35,537 bases of DNA. It comes from DATNBT01 sp964579765. GTDB lineage: Bacteria > Acidobacteriota > Vicinamibacteria > Vicinamibacterales > CAVVIG01. Positions 26,680 through 34,989 of the stretch are shown piece by piece. The stretch lies in assembly GCA_964579765.1 (NCBI GenBank), contig CAZOIK010000171.1, positions 1 through 35,537 on the forward strand, in the 5' to 3' direction. The position numbers were made by a program, and so were the translations under genes. Every line of letters begins with the position of its first letter. Positions within the stretch are counted from its first letter, which is position 1. The notes under the pieces are model-generated. The model had not been told where the DNA came from and made no database searches. It was given only the letters and a program-made list of their open reading frames with translations.

Positions 26680-27258
26680 ATGAAGCGACTGATTTGTGTG
26701 TTCTCGGGATGTCTCATGGTGGCGTCTGCGGCCGCCGCGCAGGGACCGGGCCGCGGGCCGGTCACGACCGCCGCTGCGTTGCAGCGCTCGTACGCCGGAC
26801 TCAAAAACAACCTCACGCAGTCGGCCGAGAAGATGCCCGGCGCCGACTTCTTCTTCAAACCTACTCCCGCCATCCGCAGCTTCGGCCAGCTCTTCGGCCA
26901 CGTGGCCGACGCGCAGTTCGGTCAGTGCTCGGGTCTCAAGGGCGCGCCCAACCCGCGCCAGGGGCAGCCGAGCTTCGAGATGCTGACGACGAAGGCGGAA
27001 GTCGTCAAGGCGCTCGCCGATTCGTTCGCGTTCTGCGACGACGTGTTCTCGTCGCTGACGGACGCGTCGGCCACCGAGATGGTGTCGAACGGCCGCGGCG
27101 GACAGCAGTCGCGCATCGCCGGCCTGACGGGCGTCCTCACGCACGGCAGCGAGATGTACGGCATCGCCACCGTCTACCTGCGCCTCAAGAACCTCGTGCC
27201 GCCGTCCACCGAGAACTTCATGCGCGGACGCGGCGCGCGCGGGCGGGGCCGCGAGTAG
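26680..27258 (+). CDS. Secreted DinB-like four-helix protein
   Basis: A 192-residue protein starting at ATG 26680 behind a good AAGGAG site. It carries a signal peptide (ICVFSGCLMVASAAAAQ) and then a DinB/YfiT-type helical bundle: ALQRSYAGLKNNLTQSAEKM, SFGQLFGHVADAQFGQCSG, LADSFAFCDDVFSSLTDA and LTGVLTHGSEMYGIATVYLR. In the family three histidines hold a metal; here His74 and His155 are present, but the third (HxxxH) is Met159, so metal binding is doubtful. The C terminus is a short Arg/Gly tail (RGRGARGRGRE). Exported DinB-like proteins are common in soil bacteria, and their role is not known. The alpha/beta hydrolase starts 12 bp downstream. Confidence 0.85.
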   Translation: MKRLICVFSGCLMVASAAAAQGPGRGPVTTAAALQRSYAGLKNNLTQSAEKMPGADFFFKPTPAIRSFGQLFGHVADAQFGQCSGLKGAPNPRQGQPSFEMLTTKAEVVKALADSFAFCDDVFSSLTDASATEMVSNGRGGQQSRIAGLTGVLTHGSEMYGIATVYLRLKNLVPPSTENFMRGRGARGRGRE

Positions 27259-27270
27259 ATCGCTCCCTTC

Positions 27271-28080
27271 GTGCAGCGCATCGGCCGCCTTCGATTCAAC
27301 GACGTGCCCGCCCGCGGTCAGGGCCGCGGGGCGGGCACGCTCGTCCTGATCCACGGATTCCCGCTCAACACGACGATGTGGGATCCGCAGCTCGTGCTGG
27401 CCGATCGCGGCTGGCGCGTCATCGTCCCCGAGTTGCGAGGGTTCGGCCCGGGCGACACCGCCGCCGGCGACCCGCCGACGACGTCGATCGACGACTACGC
27501 GGGCGACATCATCGACCTGCTCGACAAGCTGCATGTGAAGGACGCCGTCGTGTGCGGCCTGTCGATGGGCGGCTATACCGCGTTCGCGATGTTCAGGCAT
27601 GCGCCGACCTATTTCCGCGCCATGGTCCTCGCCGATACGCGGTCGCAGGGCGATTCGCCGGACGCGGTCGAGAACCGCAAGAGCATGCAGCGGCTGGTGC
27701 GCGAGCGGGGGCAGGGCGCCGTGGCCGACGCGTTGATCCCGAAGCTCCTCTGCGACGCGACCCGAGCCGGCAAGCCTGACGTGGTCGAGCATCTGCGCCG
27801 CCAGATCACGTCCAATTCGGTCGAGTCGATTGTCGGCGCACTGACGGCGCTGATGACCAGAGCTGATTCGACGCCGATGCTGGCGACCCTCCGCATTCCG
27901 GTCCAGATCATCGTCGGCGATCAGGACGCGCTGACGCCGCCGGCGCTCAGCGAGCAGATGCATCGCGACATTCCTGGGTCGCAGCTCGTCGTCATCCCCG
28001 GCGCCGGGCACATGTCGAACATGGAGCAGCCGGCCGCCTTCAACGACGCGCTCGGCCGGTTCCTCGACACGCGCGTGTGA
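27271..28080 (+). CDS. Alpha/beta-fold hydrolase
   Basis: A 269-residue cytoplasmic hydrolase of the 3-oxoadipate enol-lactonase / esterase group. Visible elements are the oxyanion motif LIHGFPLNTTMWDPQ, RGFGPGD, the nucleophile elbow CGLSMGGYTAF with Ser98, the acid in IVGDQDALTPP (about Asp216) and the histidine in IPGAGHMSNMEQP (about His245), so the catalytic triad is complete. It starts at GTG 27271, 12 bp behind the DinB-like gene, and precedes a short-chain dehydrogenase by 39 bp, so the three probably share a transcript. The substrate cannot be told; the pairing with a dehydrogenase fits breakdown or modification of a small organic ester or lactone. Confidence 0.9.
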   Translation: MQRIGRLRFNDVPARGQGRGAGTLVLIHGFPLNTTMWDPQLVLADRGWRVIVPELRGFGPGDTAAGDPPTTSIDDYAGDIIDLLDKLHVKDAVVCGLSMGGYTAFAMFRHAPTYFRAMVLADTRSQGDSPDAVENRKSMQRLVRERGQGAVADALIPKLLCDATRAGKPDVVEHLRRQITSNSVESIVGALTALMTRADSTPMLATLRIPVQIIVGDQDALTPPALSEQMHRDIPGSQLVVIPGAGHMSNMEQPAAFNDALGRFLDTRV

Positions 28081-28119
28081 GGACGTAAGCGCCTGCGTGC
28101 AAGGAAGGAAATCATCAGC

Positions 28120-28899
28120 GTGGACCTCGGACTCACGGACAGGATCGCCATCGTCACGGGCTCGACGCGCGGGCTCGGCCTTGCGACGGCGAAGGCGCTG
28201 CTGGCCGAGGGCTGCAACGTCACCATCTGCGCGCGCGGTGAGGAGGGGATTGCCTCGGCTGTCGCCGAGCTGCGCGCCCTGCCGAACGGCGCCGCGCGGA
28301 TTCTCGCGCTTCAGGCCGACGTCTCGACCGAGAAGGGCGTCGCCGACGTCGTCATGCGCACCGTGGAGACGTTTGGCGGCCTCGACATCCTCGTCAACAA
28401 CGTCGGGCTCGGCAAGGGCGCGACGATCACGGACACGCCGGACGCCGCGTGGCAGGAGGCATTCGACCACACGCTGTTTCCGGCCATTCGCACCTCGCGG
28501 ATGGCGATTCCGCACATGCGCAAGCGCGGCGGCGGGGCGATTGTGATGATCGCGTCGATCTACGGCCGGGAATCTGGCGGACGGATGACGTACAACGCCG
28601 TGAAGGCCGCGGAAATCAGCCTGGCGAAGTCGATGGCCCAGCAGTTGGCCGTGGACAACATCCGCGTCAACAGCGTGGCGCCGGGGTCGATTCTGTTTCC
28701 AGGGGGCTCGTGGGATCGCCGGCAGAAGGAAGACCCTGCCGGAATTGCGGAGTTCGTGTCGCGGGAGTTGCCGTTCGGGCGGTTTGGCCGCCCCGAAGAG
28801 GTCGGGGCGGTCGTCGCGTTCCTCGTCTCGCCTCGCGCGAGCTGGATCAGCGGGGCAAGTGTGCCCGTTGACGGCTGCCAGTCACGCTCCCTGATCTGA
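28120..28899 (+). CDS. Short-chain dehydrogenase/reductase (SDR)
   Basis: A 259-residue classical SDR oxidoreductase. It has the Rossmann nucleotide motif TGSTRGLGLATA (residues 13-24), the acidic-strand CARGEEG, the NNVG structural motif, and the active site with Ser near 144 (IASIYGRESGG), Tyr158 and Lys162 (MTYNAVK). IRVNSVAPGSI and the C-terminal WISGASVPVDG are also typical. CARG after the second strand, with an Arg, suggests NADP rather than NAD, which is inference. The start is GTG 28120 with GGAAGG about ten bases upstream. It closes the DinB-like/hydrolase/SDR group. The substrate is unknown. Confidence 0.92.
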   Translation: MDLGLTDRIAIVTGSTRGLGLATAKALLAEGCNVTICARGEEGIASAVAELRALPNGAARILALQADVSTEKGVADVVMRTVETFGGLDILVNNVGLGKGATITDTPDAAWQEAFDHTLFPAIRTSRMAIPHMRKRGGGAIVMIASIYGRESGGRMTYNAVKAAEISLAKSMAQQLAVDNIRVNSVAPGSILFPGGSWDRRQKEDPAGIAEFVSRELPFGRFGRPEEVGAVVAFLVSPRASWISGASVPVDGCQSRSLI

Positions 28900-29339
28900 T
28901 CTGCGGGCGCGCCTCGTCGGACCGCGCGCTGTCGTCCGTGCGGGCATGGCGGCCGGTGCTTGCAAGTTGTCTGGGGGCGGTGGAACGGGCGATTCGTACG
29001 CGGACCGTAAAACCTTCGGGGTTCTCGTGCTCGCCGGTCTCGATTTCGGCATCCGACGAGTGAAGGAAGAAACCTCTGCGCCGCACTCGCGGCTCGCTTG
29101 CTCCCATCTTCAGAATTCTCCTCGCCGATGATTATCGGCCGCTGGATCGAAACGTAACAGTACCCCTGTAGTACGTCAACGAAATTCAAGCCGCGACGAC
29201 GAAAAAATCCCGATCGCGCGCGCGATCGCGATCACGAAATCCGTCACGCTGCGCTCGTCGCGCTGTCATCGTGTGCATCTGGATCGCTTGCGGCGCGCGG
29301 TCCTACGATAGGGCTGTGTCGAATCTGAAAGGAGGATTC
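28900..29339. other. 440-bp intergenic region with one strong palindrome
   Basis: I find no credible gene, tRNA or riboswitch here; a few open frames on the minus strand have no family resemblance. The notable part is CGATCGCGCGCGCGATCG (29211-29228), a perfect palindrome that on the minus strand is followed by GGATTTTTT, like an intrinsic terminator facing left, though no minus-strand gene ends there. Near the right end, TACGAT (29314-29319) might be the -10 of the next gene, without a good -35. Confidence 0.5.
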
Positions 29340-30011
29340 ATGTCCAAGTGGCTCGTCGCTGTCGCGCTCGTCGCGCTCCCGCTCTCGACGGTCGGCCGTG
29401 CGCAGTTCGGCCGCGGAGCGCCGCCCGTCCGTCCCGTCGCGGGCCACGGCGTCAACGTGCCCGGCTGGTGGGCGCGCATCGACAATCCGCAGGCGAGCGG
29501 CCGACTCATGCTGACATCCGAGAGCGCCGCCGTGCTTCACGCCCGGACAGGACCTGCGGCGATCTTCTGGGATCCGAGAGAGAGCGCATCGGGCGAGTAC
29601 ACCGTCACGGCGAAGTTCACCGTGCGCCGGATGCCCACGTTCGAGGAGGGCTACGGTCTCTTTATCGGCGGGCAGAATCTTGACAAGGACGACGAGCGCT
29701 ACACGGCGTTTCTCGCGCGCGAGGACGGCGAGTACGCGATTCGCGAGCGGCGCGGCGCAACGAATTCATCCGGCGCCGCCGCAGTGAACTGGATGACGAG
29801 CCCGGCGCTGACGAGACCCGACGCCTCCAATCGCGTCGTCAACGCGCTCGCGATTCACGTCGGGAAAGACGCCGTGACGTTCATGGCCAACGGCACGCAG
29901 GTGGCCATGCGTCCGGTCTCCGCCATCGACACGAACGGCATCGTCGGACTGCGCGTCAACAACAATCTCGACGTGCAGATCGAAGGCTTCACAATCGAGA
30001 AGGGAAAGTGA
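29340..30011 (+). CDS. Secreted beta-sandwich-like protein of unknown function
   Basis: A 223-residue protein starting at ATG 29340 with a near-perfect AAAGGAGG site. A signal peptide (WLVAVALVALPLSTVGRAQ) shows export. The rest is strand-rich: NVPGWWARIDNPQASGRLML, SGEYTVTAKFTVRRM, EEGYGLFIGGQNLDKDDERY, FLAREDGEYAIRERRG and NGIVGLRVNNNLDVQIEGFT. This order and the closing strand resemble the concanavalin-like fold of DUF1080 / 3-keto-disaccharide hydrolase proteins, but the match is by eye and no catalytic residues can be named. It stands alone between the SDR and the mrfA-like gene. Confidence 0.75.
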   Translation: MSKWLVAVALVALPLSTVGRAQFGRGAPPVRPVAGHGVNVPGWWARIDNPQASGRLMLTSESAAVLHARTGPAAIFWDPRESASGEYTVTAKFTVRRMPTFEEGYGLFIGGQNLDKDDERYTAFLAREDGEYAIRERRGATNSSGAAAVNWMTSPALTRPDASNRVVNALAIHVGKDAVTFMANGTQVAMRPVSAIDTNGIVGLRVNNNLDVQIEGFTIEKGK

Positions 30012-30061
30012 CGCGTTTCGCCTCTTGATCGCCTCATGGCTCGCTGGTACGATGGCGCGCC

Positions 30062-32485
30062 ATGGCACTTGGCCTGCCGCGCGCCGCCGGTCCCGAGCGA
30101 AGTCGAGGGGCCGCTCTCGACCAGGCGCTCGACCGCCTTGCGCCGGGGCTCCCGTCCGGAGAGTTTGCCCGGGCCGACACGCCCGACCACCACGTCACCG
30201 CGGTGCGGCGGCTGCCGGCGGTCGCGGCCGAGTACGCCGACTTTCCGCCCGGGATCGACGCGCGGCTGGTCGCGGCGCTGAACGGGCGCGGCGTCTCGCA
30301 GCTCTATGTCCACCAGGCCGAGGCGGTGCGCCACGCGCTGGCGGGCCGGAGCGTCGTCATCACCACGCCGACCGCGTCGGGCAAGACGCTCTGCTACAAC
30401 CTGCCCGTGCTCGACGCGATCCTGCAGGATCCGTCGAGCCGCGCGCTCTACCTGTTTCCGACCAAGGCGCTGGCGCAGGATCAGCTCGCCGAGCTGCACG
30501 GTCTGTGCGAGACGATCGATCGCGGCAGCGGCGACGCGATCGGCGTCTTCACGTACGACGGCGACACGCCGCAGGACGCGCGGCGCACCATCCGGTCGCG
30601 CGCCCATGTCGTGCTCAGCAATCCCGACATGGTGCACTCGGGCATCCTGCCGCACCATCCGCGCTGGGCCAAGCTCTTCGAAAACCTGAAATTCGTCGTC
30701 ATCGACGAGCTGCACGCGTATCGCGGCGTGTTCGGCAGCCATCTGTGCAACGTCCTGCGCCGGCTGCGGCGCATCTGCGCGCACTACGGCTCGCACCCGG
30801 TGTTCATCTGCTCGTCGGCGACGATTGCGAACCCGCGCGAGCTGGCCGAGCGCCTCACCGGGCAGCCGTTCGAGCTGGTGGAGAAGAGCGGGGCGCCGCG
30901 CGGCGAGAAGTTCTTCGTCTTCGTGAACCCGCCGGTCGTCAACCAGCAGCTCGGCATCAGACGGTCGTATCTCGGCGAGACGCGCCGCATCGCGTCGGAA
31001 TTCCTCAAGCGCCACTTGCAGCTCATCGTGTTCGCGCAGAGCCGCCTTTCCACCGAGATTCTCACGACCTACCTCAAGGACGACTTCGAGGACGTGCCGG
31101 GTGGTCCGGAGAAGATCCGCGGCTATCGCGGCGGCTATCTGCCGATGCGGCGGCGAGAGATCGAGAAGGGGCTGCGCGACGGCGTCGTCCGGGCCGTCGT
31201 GTCCACCAACGCGCTCGAGCTCGGCATCGACATCGGCGCGCTCGACGTCAGCGTGATGGCCGGCTACCCGGGCACGATTGCCGCCACGTGGCAGCGGGCG
31301 GGTCGCGCGGGACGACGCGCCAGCCGGTCTGCCGCCGTCATGGTGGCGAGCAGCGCGCCGCTCGATCAGTTCGTCGTTCGCAATCCCGCCTATTTCTTCG
31401 ACGCGTCCCCAGAGCGCGCGCTCATCGACCCCGACAACCTGCACATCCTGGTCGATCACGTCAAATGCGCGGCGTTCGAGCTGCCGTTCACCGCGGCTGA
31501 AGCGTTCGGCGCTCACGACGTGCAGGAAATCCTCGGCGTGCTGGCGGAGCAGGGCCTCGTGCACCTGTCCGGAGAATCCGGCGACGACCACGCGCGGTGG
31601 ACGTGGACGAACGAATCGTATCCGGCCGACGCCGTCAGCCTGCGGTCCGTCTCCTCCGACAACTTCGTCGTCGTTGACATCACGCGTGAGAGCCGGGTGA
31701 TCGGCGAAACAGACTTTTCGAGCGGGCCCTCGACGCTGCATCCGAAGGCCATCTACATCGTCGAGGGCAAGCTGTTCCAGGTGGAGAAGCTCGACGTCGA
31801 GGGGCGCAAGGCGTACGTGCGCGAGGTGGACTGCGATTACTACACCGACGCCATCACCTACACGCGCGTCACCAGCCTCGAGACGTTCGCGCAGGAGGGG
31901 ATGGCCTCGCACGGCGAAGTGCACGTCGTGTCGCGCGTCGTCGGGTTCAAGAAGATCAAGTTCTACACGAACGAGAACGTCGGGTCTGGCGAGCTCGACC
32001 TGCCCGAGCAGCAGATGCATACGACGTCGTACTGCCTGACGATTCCCGAGAGCGTGATGGGCCTGCTGCCGTACGCGGCCGACGATCGCCGCGACGGCGT
32101 CGTCGCGCTGTCGTTCGCGCTGCGGCAGGTCGCGCAGCTGCTGCTGATGTGCGATCGTCACGACATCGGGATCTCGATCGACAGCGACGATCTGAGCGAG
32201 AACCCGGCGCCGGGCGTCACCACGGCGCGGATCTTCGTCTACGACAACTACCCAGGCGGCATCGGTTTCAGCGCGCCGCTCTTCCGCATGCACCGCGAAT
32301 TGCTCGAGGCGACGCGGACGCTCATCTCGGAGTGCGCGTGCGAGAGCGGATGCCCCGGCTGCGTCGGTCCGGTCGGCAACACCGGGCCGCTCGCCAAGGC
32401 GGCGGCGCTCAGGATTCTCGACCTCCTGCTCGCACCGGCCCTCGACTCCGCTCAGGCCGGGGCCCTCGAGGCGAAAACCGCATGA
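30062..32485 (+). CDS. mrfA: MrfA/YprA-type DEAD/DEAH-box helicase with DUF1998 zinc site
   Basis: An 807-residue superfamily 2 helicase. In Bacillus subtilis MrfA (YprA) works with the exonuclease MrfB in a UvrA-independent repair of mitomycin C damage. Motif I is TPTASGKT (102-109), motif Ia LYLFPTKALAQDQ, motif II DELH (215-218), motif III CSSATIANP, motif V STNALELGIDIGALD and motif VI WQRAGRAGRR. The C-terminal DUF1998 region has four cysteines (758, 760, 764, 767; sequence CACESGCPGC), a metal site in this family. The start ATG 30062 has no clear ribosome-binding site. Residues 10-17 and the last dozen residues are encoded by copies of a short genomic repeat. The stop overlaps the mrfB start (ATGA). 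Confidence 0.9.
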   Translation: MALGLPRAAGPERSRGAALDQALDRLAPGLPSGEFARADTPDHHVTAVRRLPAVAAEYADFPPGIDARLVAALNGRGVSQLYVHQAEAVRHALAGRSVVITTPTASGKTLCYNLPVLDAILQDPSSRALYLFPTKALAQDQLAELHGLCETIDRGSGDAIGVFTYDGDTPQDARRTIRSRAHVVLSNPDMVHSGILPHHPRWAKLFENLKFVVIDELHAYRGVFGSHLCNVLRRLRRICAHYGSHPVFICSSATIANPRELAERLTGQPFELVEKSGAPRGEKFFVFVNPPVVNQQLGIRRSYLGETRRIASEFLKRHLQLIVFAQSRLSTEILTTYLKDDFEDVPGGPEKIRGYRGGYLPMRRREIEKGLRDGVVRAVVSTNALELGIDIGALDVSVMAGYPGTIAATWQRAGRAGRRASRSAAVMVASSAPLDQFVVRNPAYFFDASPERALIDPDNLHILVDHVKCAAFELPFTAAEAFGAHDVQEILGVLAEQGLVHLSGESGDDHARWTWTNESYPADAVSLRSVSSDNFVVVDITRESRVIGETDFSSGPSTLHPKAIYIVEGKLFQVEKLDVEGRKAYVREVDCDYYTDAITYTRVTSLETFAQEGMASHGEVHVVSRVVGFKKIKFYTNENVGSGELDLPEQQMHTTSYCLTIPESVMGLLPYAADDRRDGVVALSFALRQVAQLLLMCDRHDIGISIDSDDLSENPAPGVTTARIFVYDNYPGGIGFSAPLFRMHRELLEATRTLISECACESGCPGCVGPVGNTGPLAKAAALRILDLLLAPALDSAQAGALEAKTA
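30091..30112 (+). repeat. Interspersed repeat inside the mrfA 5' end
   Basis: The sequence around CGAGCGAAGTCGAGGGGCC is one copy of a short repeat family (core CCTGAGCGAAGTCGAGGG) that is widespread in several soil-bacterial genomes. Here it is translated in frame as GPERSRGAA near the start of MrfA; on the other strand it reads PSTSLGTG. A diverged copy in opposite orientation lies at 32438-32459. Confidence 0.6.
32438..32459 (-). repeat. Inverted second copy of the same repeat at the mrfA 3' end
   Basis: CCCTCGACTCCGCTCAGGCC is the reverse complement of GGCCTGAGCGGAGTCGAGGG, matching the copy at 30091-30112 with a few changes. It is translated as ALDSAQAGA close to the C terminus of MrfA, so this gene carries inverted copies at its two ends. 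Confidence 0.6.
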
Positions 32486-33723
32486 GCACGCTCGCCGATC
32501 GCCTGCGCGGCATCGTCAATCCTCACCGCGACTCCGTGGGATCCGGCGTCAGGAGCACAGAACCCGACGTCGTGCCTCGTGCGGCCTCGTCCGATCTCGA
32601 GACCCTGCTCGACGGCCGCTGGTACGGCCACTGCTTCATCGTCGAGCGCCGGCTCTCGCCGAACACGCGATACGGGCGCGCCACCATCGGCGAGCTGGCC
32701 GCGCGGCTGGAGGCGTCGGCGCACGAAGCGCCGCTCGTGTGCGGCAATGCGGAGGCGCGTCCGCCGTTCGTCTTCTTCGATCTCGAGACGACCGGCTTGA
32801 GCGGCGGCGCCGGAACCCAGGCGTTCCTCGTCGGGTGTGCGTGGTTCGACGCCGACGGCAGCTTCACGACGCGGCAGTATCTGCTCGCGCGCTATTCGGA
32901 CGAGCGGCCGATGCTCACGGCCGTCGCGGGAGAGCTCGGGCGCGCGGGCGCCCTCGTCAGCTTCAACGGCAAGTCGTTCGACGCGCCGGTGCTCGAGACC
33001 CGGTATCTGTTCCACCGCCTCGAGTGGCCCGCGGCCAGCCATCCGCATATCGACGTGCTTCATCCGGCGCGCCGGTTCTGGAAGGAAGACGAATGTTCGC
33101 TCGCCGTGCTCGAGCAGCAGGTGCTGGGGGCCTGGCGTGACGACGACGTGCCCGGGTTCGAGATTCCGGAGCGGTACTTCCGGTTCGTCAGATCGGGCGA
33201 CGCGAGCGCGCTCGGGGGAGTGCTCGAGCACAACCGTCGCGACCTCGCGTCGCTCGCGGGGCTGACGTCGCGGTTGCTCGAGATCGTACGCGGCGGGCCC
33301 GACTACGCCGAGAACGCGCGCGAGGCGCTGGCGCTCGGCCACGTCTATGCGCGCGCGCGTGCCGACGACCGCGCGCTCGCCGCGTTCGAGCGCGCGGTCA
33401 CGCTCGCCGCGTCGTCACGCAGCCAGCGCGCGCGCCTCCTCACCGAAGACGCGCTGCACGCGCTCGCCGTCGCCTACCGCCGCGCGCGGCGGTTCGACGA
33501 CGCGGCGACGTGCTGGACGACGCTCGTCGAATCGGGGTGTTCGCCGGCGGTCGAGCAGGCGGCCGTCGAGGCGCTCGCGATCCACCACGAGCACCGGCGT
33601 CGCGACCTCGAATCGGCCAGAGTGTTTGCGCTGCGGAACGTGGCCCGGGCCCGGAAAGGGGCCCGGCACCGTCTGGAGCGGATCGAACGGAAGCTAGTGA
33701 GTGGCGGCGGCCGTCTTCTTTGA
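32482..33723 (+). CDS. mrfB: MrfB/YprB-type RNase H-like 3'-5' exonuclease with TPR tail
   Basis: A 413-residue protein pairing with the helicase upstream. The RNase H-like fold (about 90-265) shows a DEDD-type active site: Asp100 and Glu102 in FFDLETTGLSGG, Asp167 in FNGKSFDAPVLETR and Asp254 in HNRRDLASLAGL. The middle block DVLHPARRFWK and CSLAVLEQQVLG is typical of the YprB group. The C-terminal 130 residues form helical TPR-like repeats (LALGHVYARARADDRALAAF, ALAVAYRRARRFDDAATCW). B. subtilis MrfB digests DNA in the mitomycin repair route. ATG 32482 overlaps the mrfA stop. The last 30 bp overlap the 3' end of rpmE on the other strand. Confidence 0.88.
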   Translation: MSTLADRLRGIVNPHRDSVGSGVRSTEPDVVPRAASSDLETLLDGRWYGHCFIVERRLSPNTRYGRATIGELAARLEASAHEAPLVCGNAEARPPFVFFDLETTGLSGGAGTQAFLVGCAWFDADGSFTTRQYLLARYSDERPMLTAVAGELGRAGALVSFNGKSFDAPVLETRYLFHRLEWPAASHPHIDVLHPARRFWKEDECSLAVLEQQVLGAWRDDDVPGFEIPERYFRFVRSGDASALGGVLEHNRRDLASLAGLTSRLLEIVRGGPDYAENAREALALGHVYARARADDRALAAFERAVTLAASSRSQRARLLTEDALHALAVAYRRARRFDDAATCWTTLVESGCSPAVEQAAVEALAIHHEHRRRDLESARVFALRNVARARKGARHRLERIERKLVSGGGRLL

Positions 33724-33969
33724 CTTCGACGCCTTCGCGCTCTTGGCAGCGGCCTTGCGCGTGGCCACTGTCTGCGTGCCGAACTTCTTCGTGAACCGCT
33801 CGACGCGTCCTTCCGTGTCGATCAGCTTCTGCTTGCCCGTGAAGAACGGGTGGCAGTTGGCGCAGATCTCGAGGTGCAGCTCGGGTTTGGTCGAGCGGGT
33901 CTTCCACGTCGCGCCGCAGGCGCAGCGCGCCTCGACGTCGTGGTACTTCGGGTGAATTCCTTCTTTCAC
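33694..33969 (-). CDS. rpmE: 50S ribosomal protein L31 (zinc-binding type)
   Basis: A 91-residue protein, clearly L31: MKEGIHPKYHDVEARCACG, TKPELHLEICANCHPFFTGK and TEGRVERFTKKFG. Cys16, Cys18, Cys36 and Cys39 form the zinc site of the C+ form, which is usually replaced by a zinc-free paralogue under zinc starvation. The final 25 residues (from about 67) are an Ala/Lys/Thr-rich tail longer than in E. coli L31 (70 residues). It starts at GTG 33969 behind AAGGAG at ideal distance. TAAAAT in the short gap before it could be a -10. Its 3' end overlaps the convergent mrfB gene by 30 bp. Confidence 0.97.
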   Translation of the reverse strand: MKEGIHPKYHDVEARCACGATWKTRSTKPELHLEICANCHPFFTGKQKLIDTEGRVERFTKKFGTQTVATRKAAAKSAKASKSKKTAAATH

Positions 33970-34013
33970 AGCGAGCTCCTTGCCCTGACCGGGAAACCCC
34001 TATTTTAGCAGGC

Positions 34014-34982
34014 CTACGGGGACAGCGTCGAATCGCGGTCCCAGCGGTGGGCGCGCAGCGCCTCCATCAGCCGGGGCGGCAGGGCCTCGCCGTCGCTGAC
34101 GCCGAGATTGCGCTCGACGTGCGCCGGCCGGCGCATGCCGGGAATCACGGTGCTGACCGCCGGGTGCTGAAGGATGAACCGGAGCGCGAGCTCGGGCAGA
34201 TCCATGCCCGTCGGGACGAGCTGCGCAAGGCGATCGACGCGCGCGAGCGTCTCGGGCAGCGTCTCCGCCGTGAAGTACAGATTCCTGTAGTCGCCGTCGG
34301 GCCAGCGCGAGTCTCTCGTCAGCGTGCCGGTGAGGCTGCCTTCGTCGAACGGCACGCGCGCGATGACCGCGATGTCGTGCTCGCGGCAGTACGGGAACAG
34401 CTCGTCTTCCGGCGCCTGGTCGAAGACGTTGTAGACCACCTGGACTGCGTCGATCAGCCCCGTGTCGAGCGCGCGGATGACGTTGGCCGGCTCCCACCGG
34501 TTGACGCTGATGCCGACCGCGCGCACGAGTCCGGCCCTCCGCAGATCGTCAACGGCCCGCTTCCAGCCGTCGTCGTCTGCCCACGTGTCGCTCCAGACGT
34601 GGAACTGCTGCAGGTCGATCGCGTCCACGCCGAGGTTTTCGAGGCTCTTCTCGGTGTACGCGCGGATGTGATCCGGAGGATATGTCTCGTCCACGCGGTA
34701 CGAGTCGCGCGCCGGCCACCGCATGTTCTTGGGCGGAATCTTGGTGGCGACAGTGATCGTCGCGTCGCGATGCGATTTGAGTGTCTGGCCGAGGAGCTTC
34801 TCGCTCCGCCCCTGACCGTACACCCACGCCGTGTCGAAGAAGGTGCAGCCGAGCTCGACGGCGCGGTGCAGCGCGCGCAGCGACTCCGTGTCGTCGGAGC
34901 CGGTCCAGCCGCCCATGCCCCACATGCCGTAGCCGACTTCAGACACCTGCCAGCCGGTCCGGCCGAACTGTCGCGTGCGCAC
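34014..34982 (-). CDS. Aldo/keto reductase
   Basis: A 322-residue NADPH-type oxidoreductase with a TIM-barrel fold. The catalytic tetrad is visible: Asp50 and Tyr55 in FFDTAWVYGQGRSEKLLG, Lys81 in VATKIPP and His128 in IDLQQFHVW. VRAVGISVNRWEPANVIRAL, YNVFDQAPEDELFPYCREH and the cofactor-binding VSTVIPGMRRPAHVERNLG complete the family pattern. This version resembles the YajO/IolS-like subgroup rather than the eukaryotic aldose reductases. The start is GTG 34982, only 7 bp behind rho and without an obvious ribosome-binding site, so it may be read from rho transcripts. The substrate is unknown. Confidence 0.93.
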   Translation of the reverse strand: MRTRQFGRTGWQVSEVGYGMWGMGGWTGSDDTESLRALHRAVELGCTFFDTAWVYGQGRSEKLLGQTLKSHRDATITVATKIPPKNMRWPARDSYRVDETYPPDHIRAYTEKSLENLGVDAIDLQQFHVWSDTWADDDGWKRAVDDLRRAGLVRAVGISVNRWEPANVIRALDTGLIDAVQVVYNVFDQAPEDELFPYCREHDIAVIARVPFDEGSLTGTLTRDSRWPDGDYRNLYFTAETLPETLARVDRLAQLVPTGMDLPELALRFILQHPAVSTVIPGMRRPAHVERNLGVSDGEALPPRLMEALRAHRWDRDSTLSP

Positions 34983-34989
34983 GGCGGCG

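Noticed and set aside
28900..29339. tRNA or small RNA in the large gap
   Set aside because: No acceptor/T-arm pattern (GGTTCRA) with a fitting cloverleaf was found; only the palindrome stands out.
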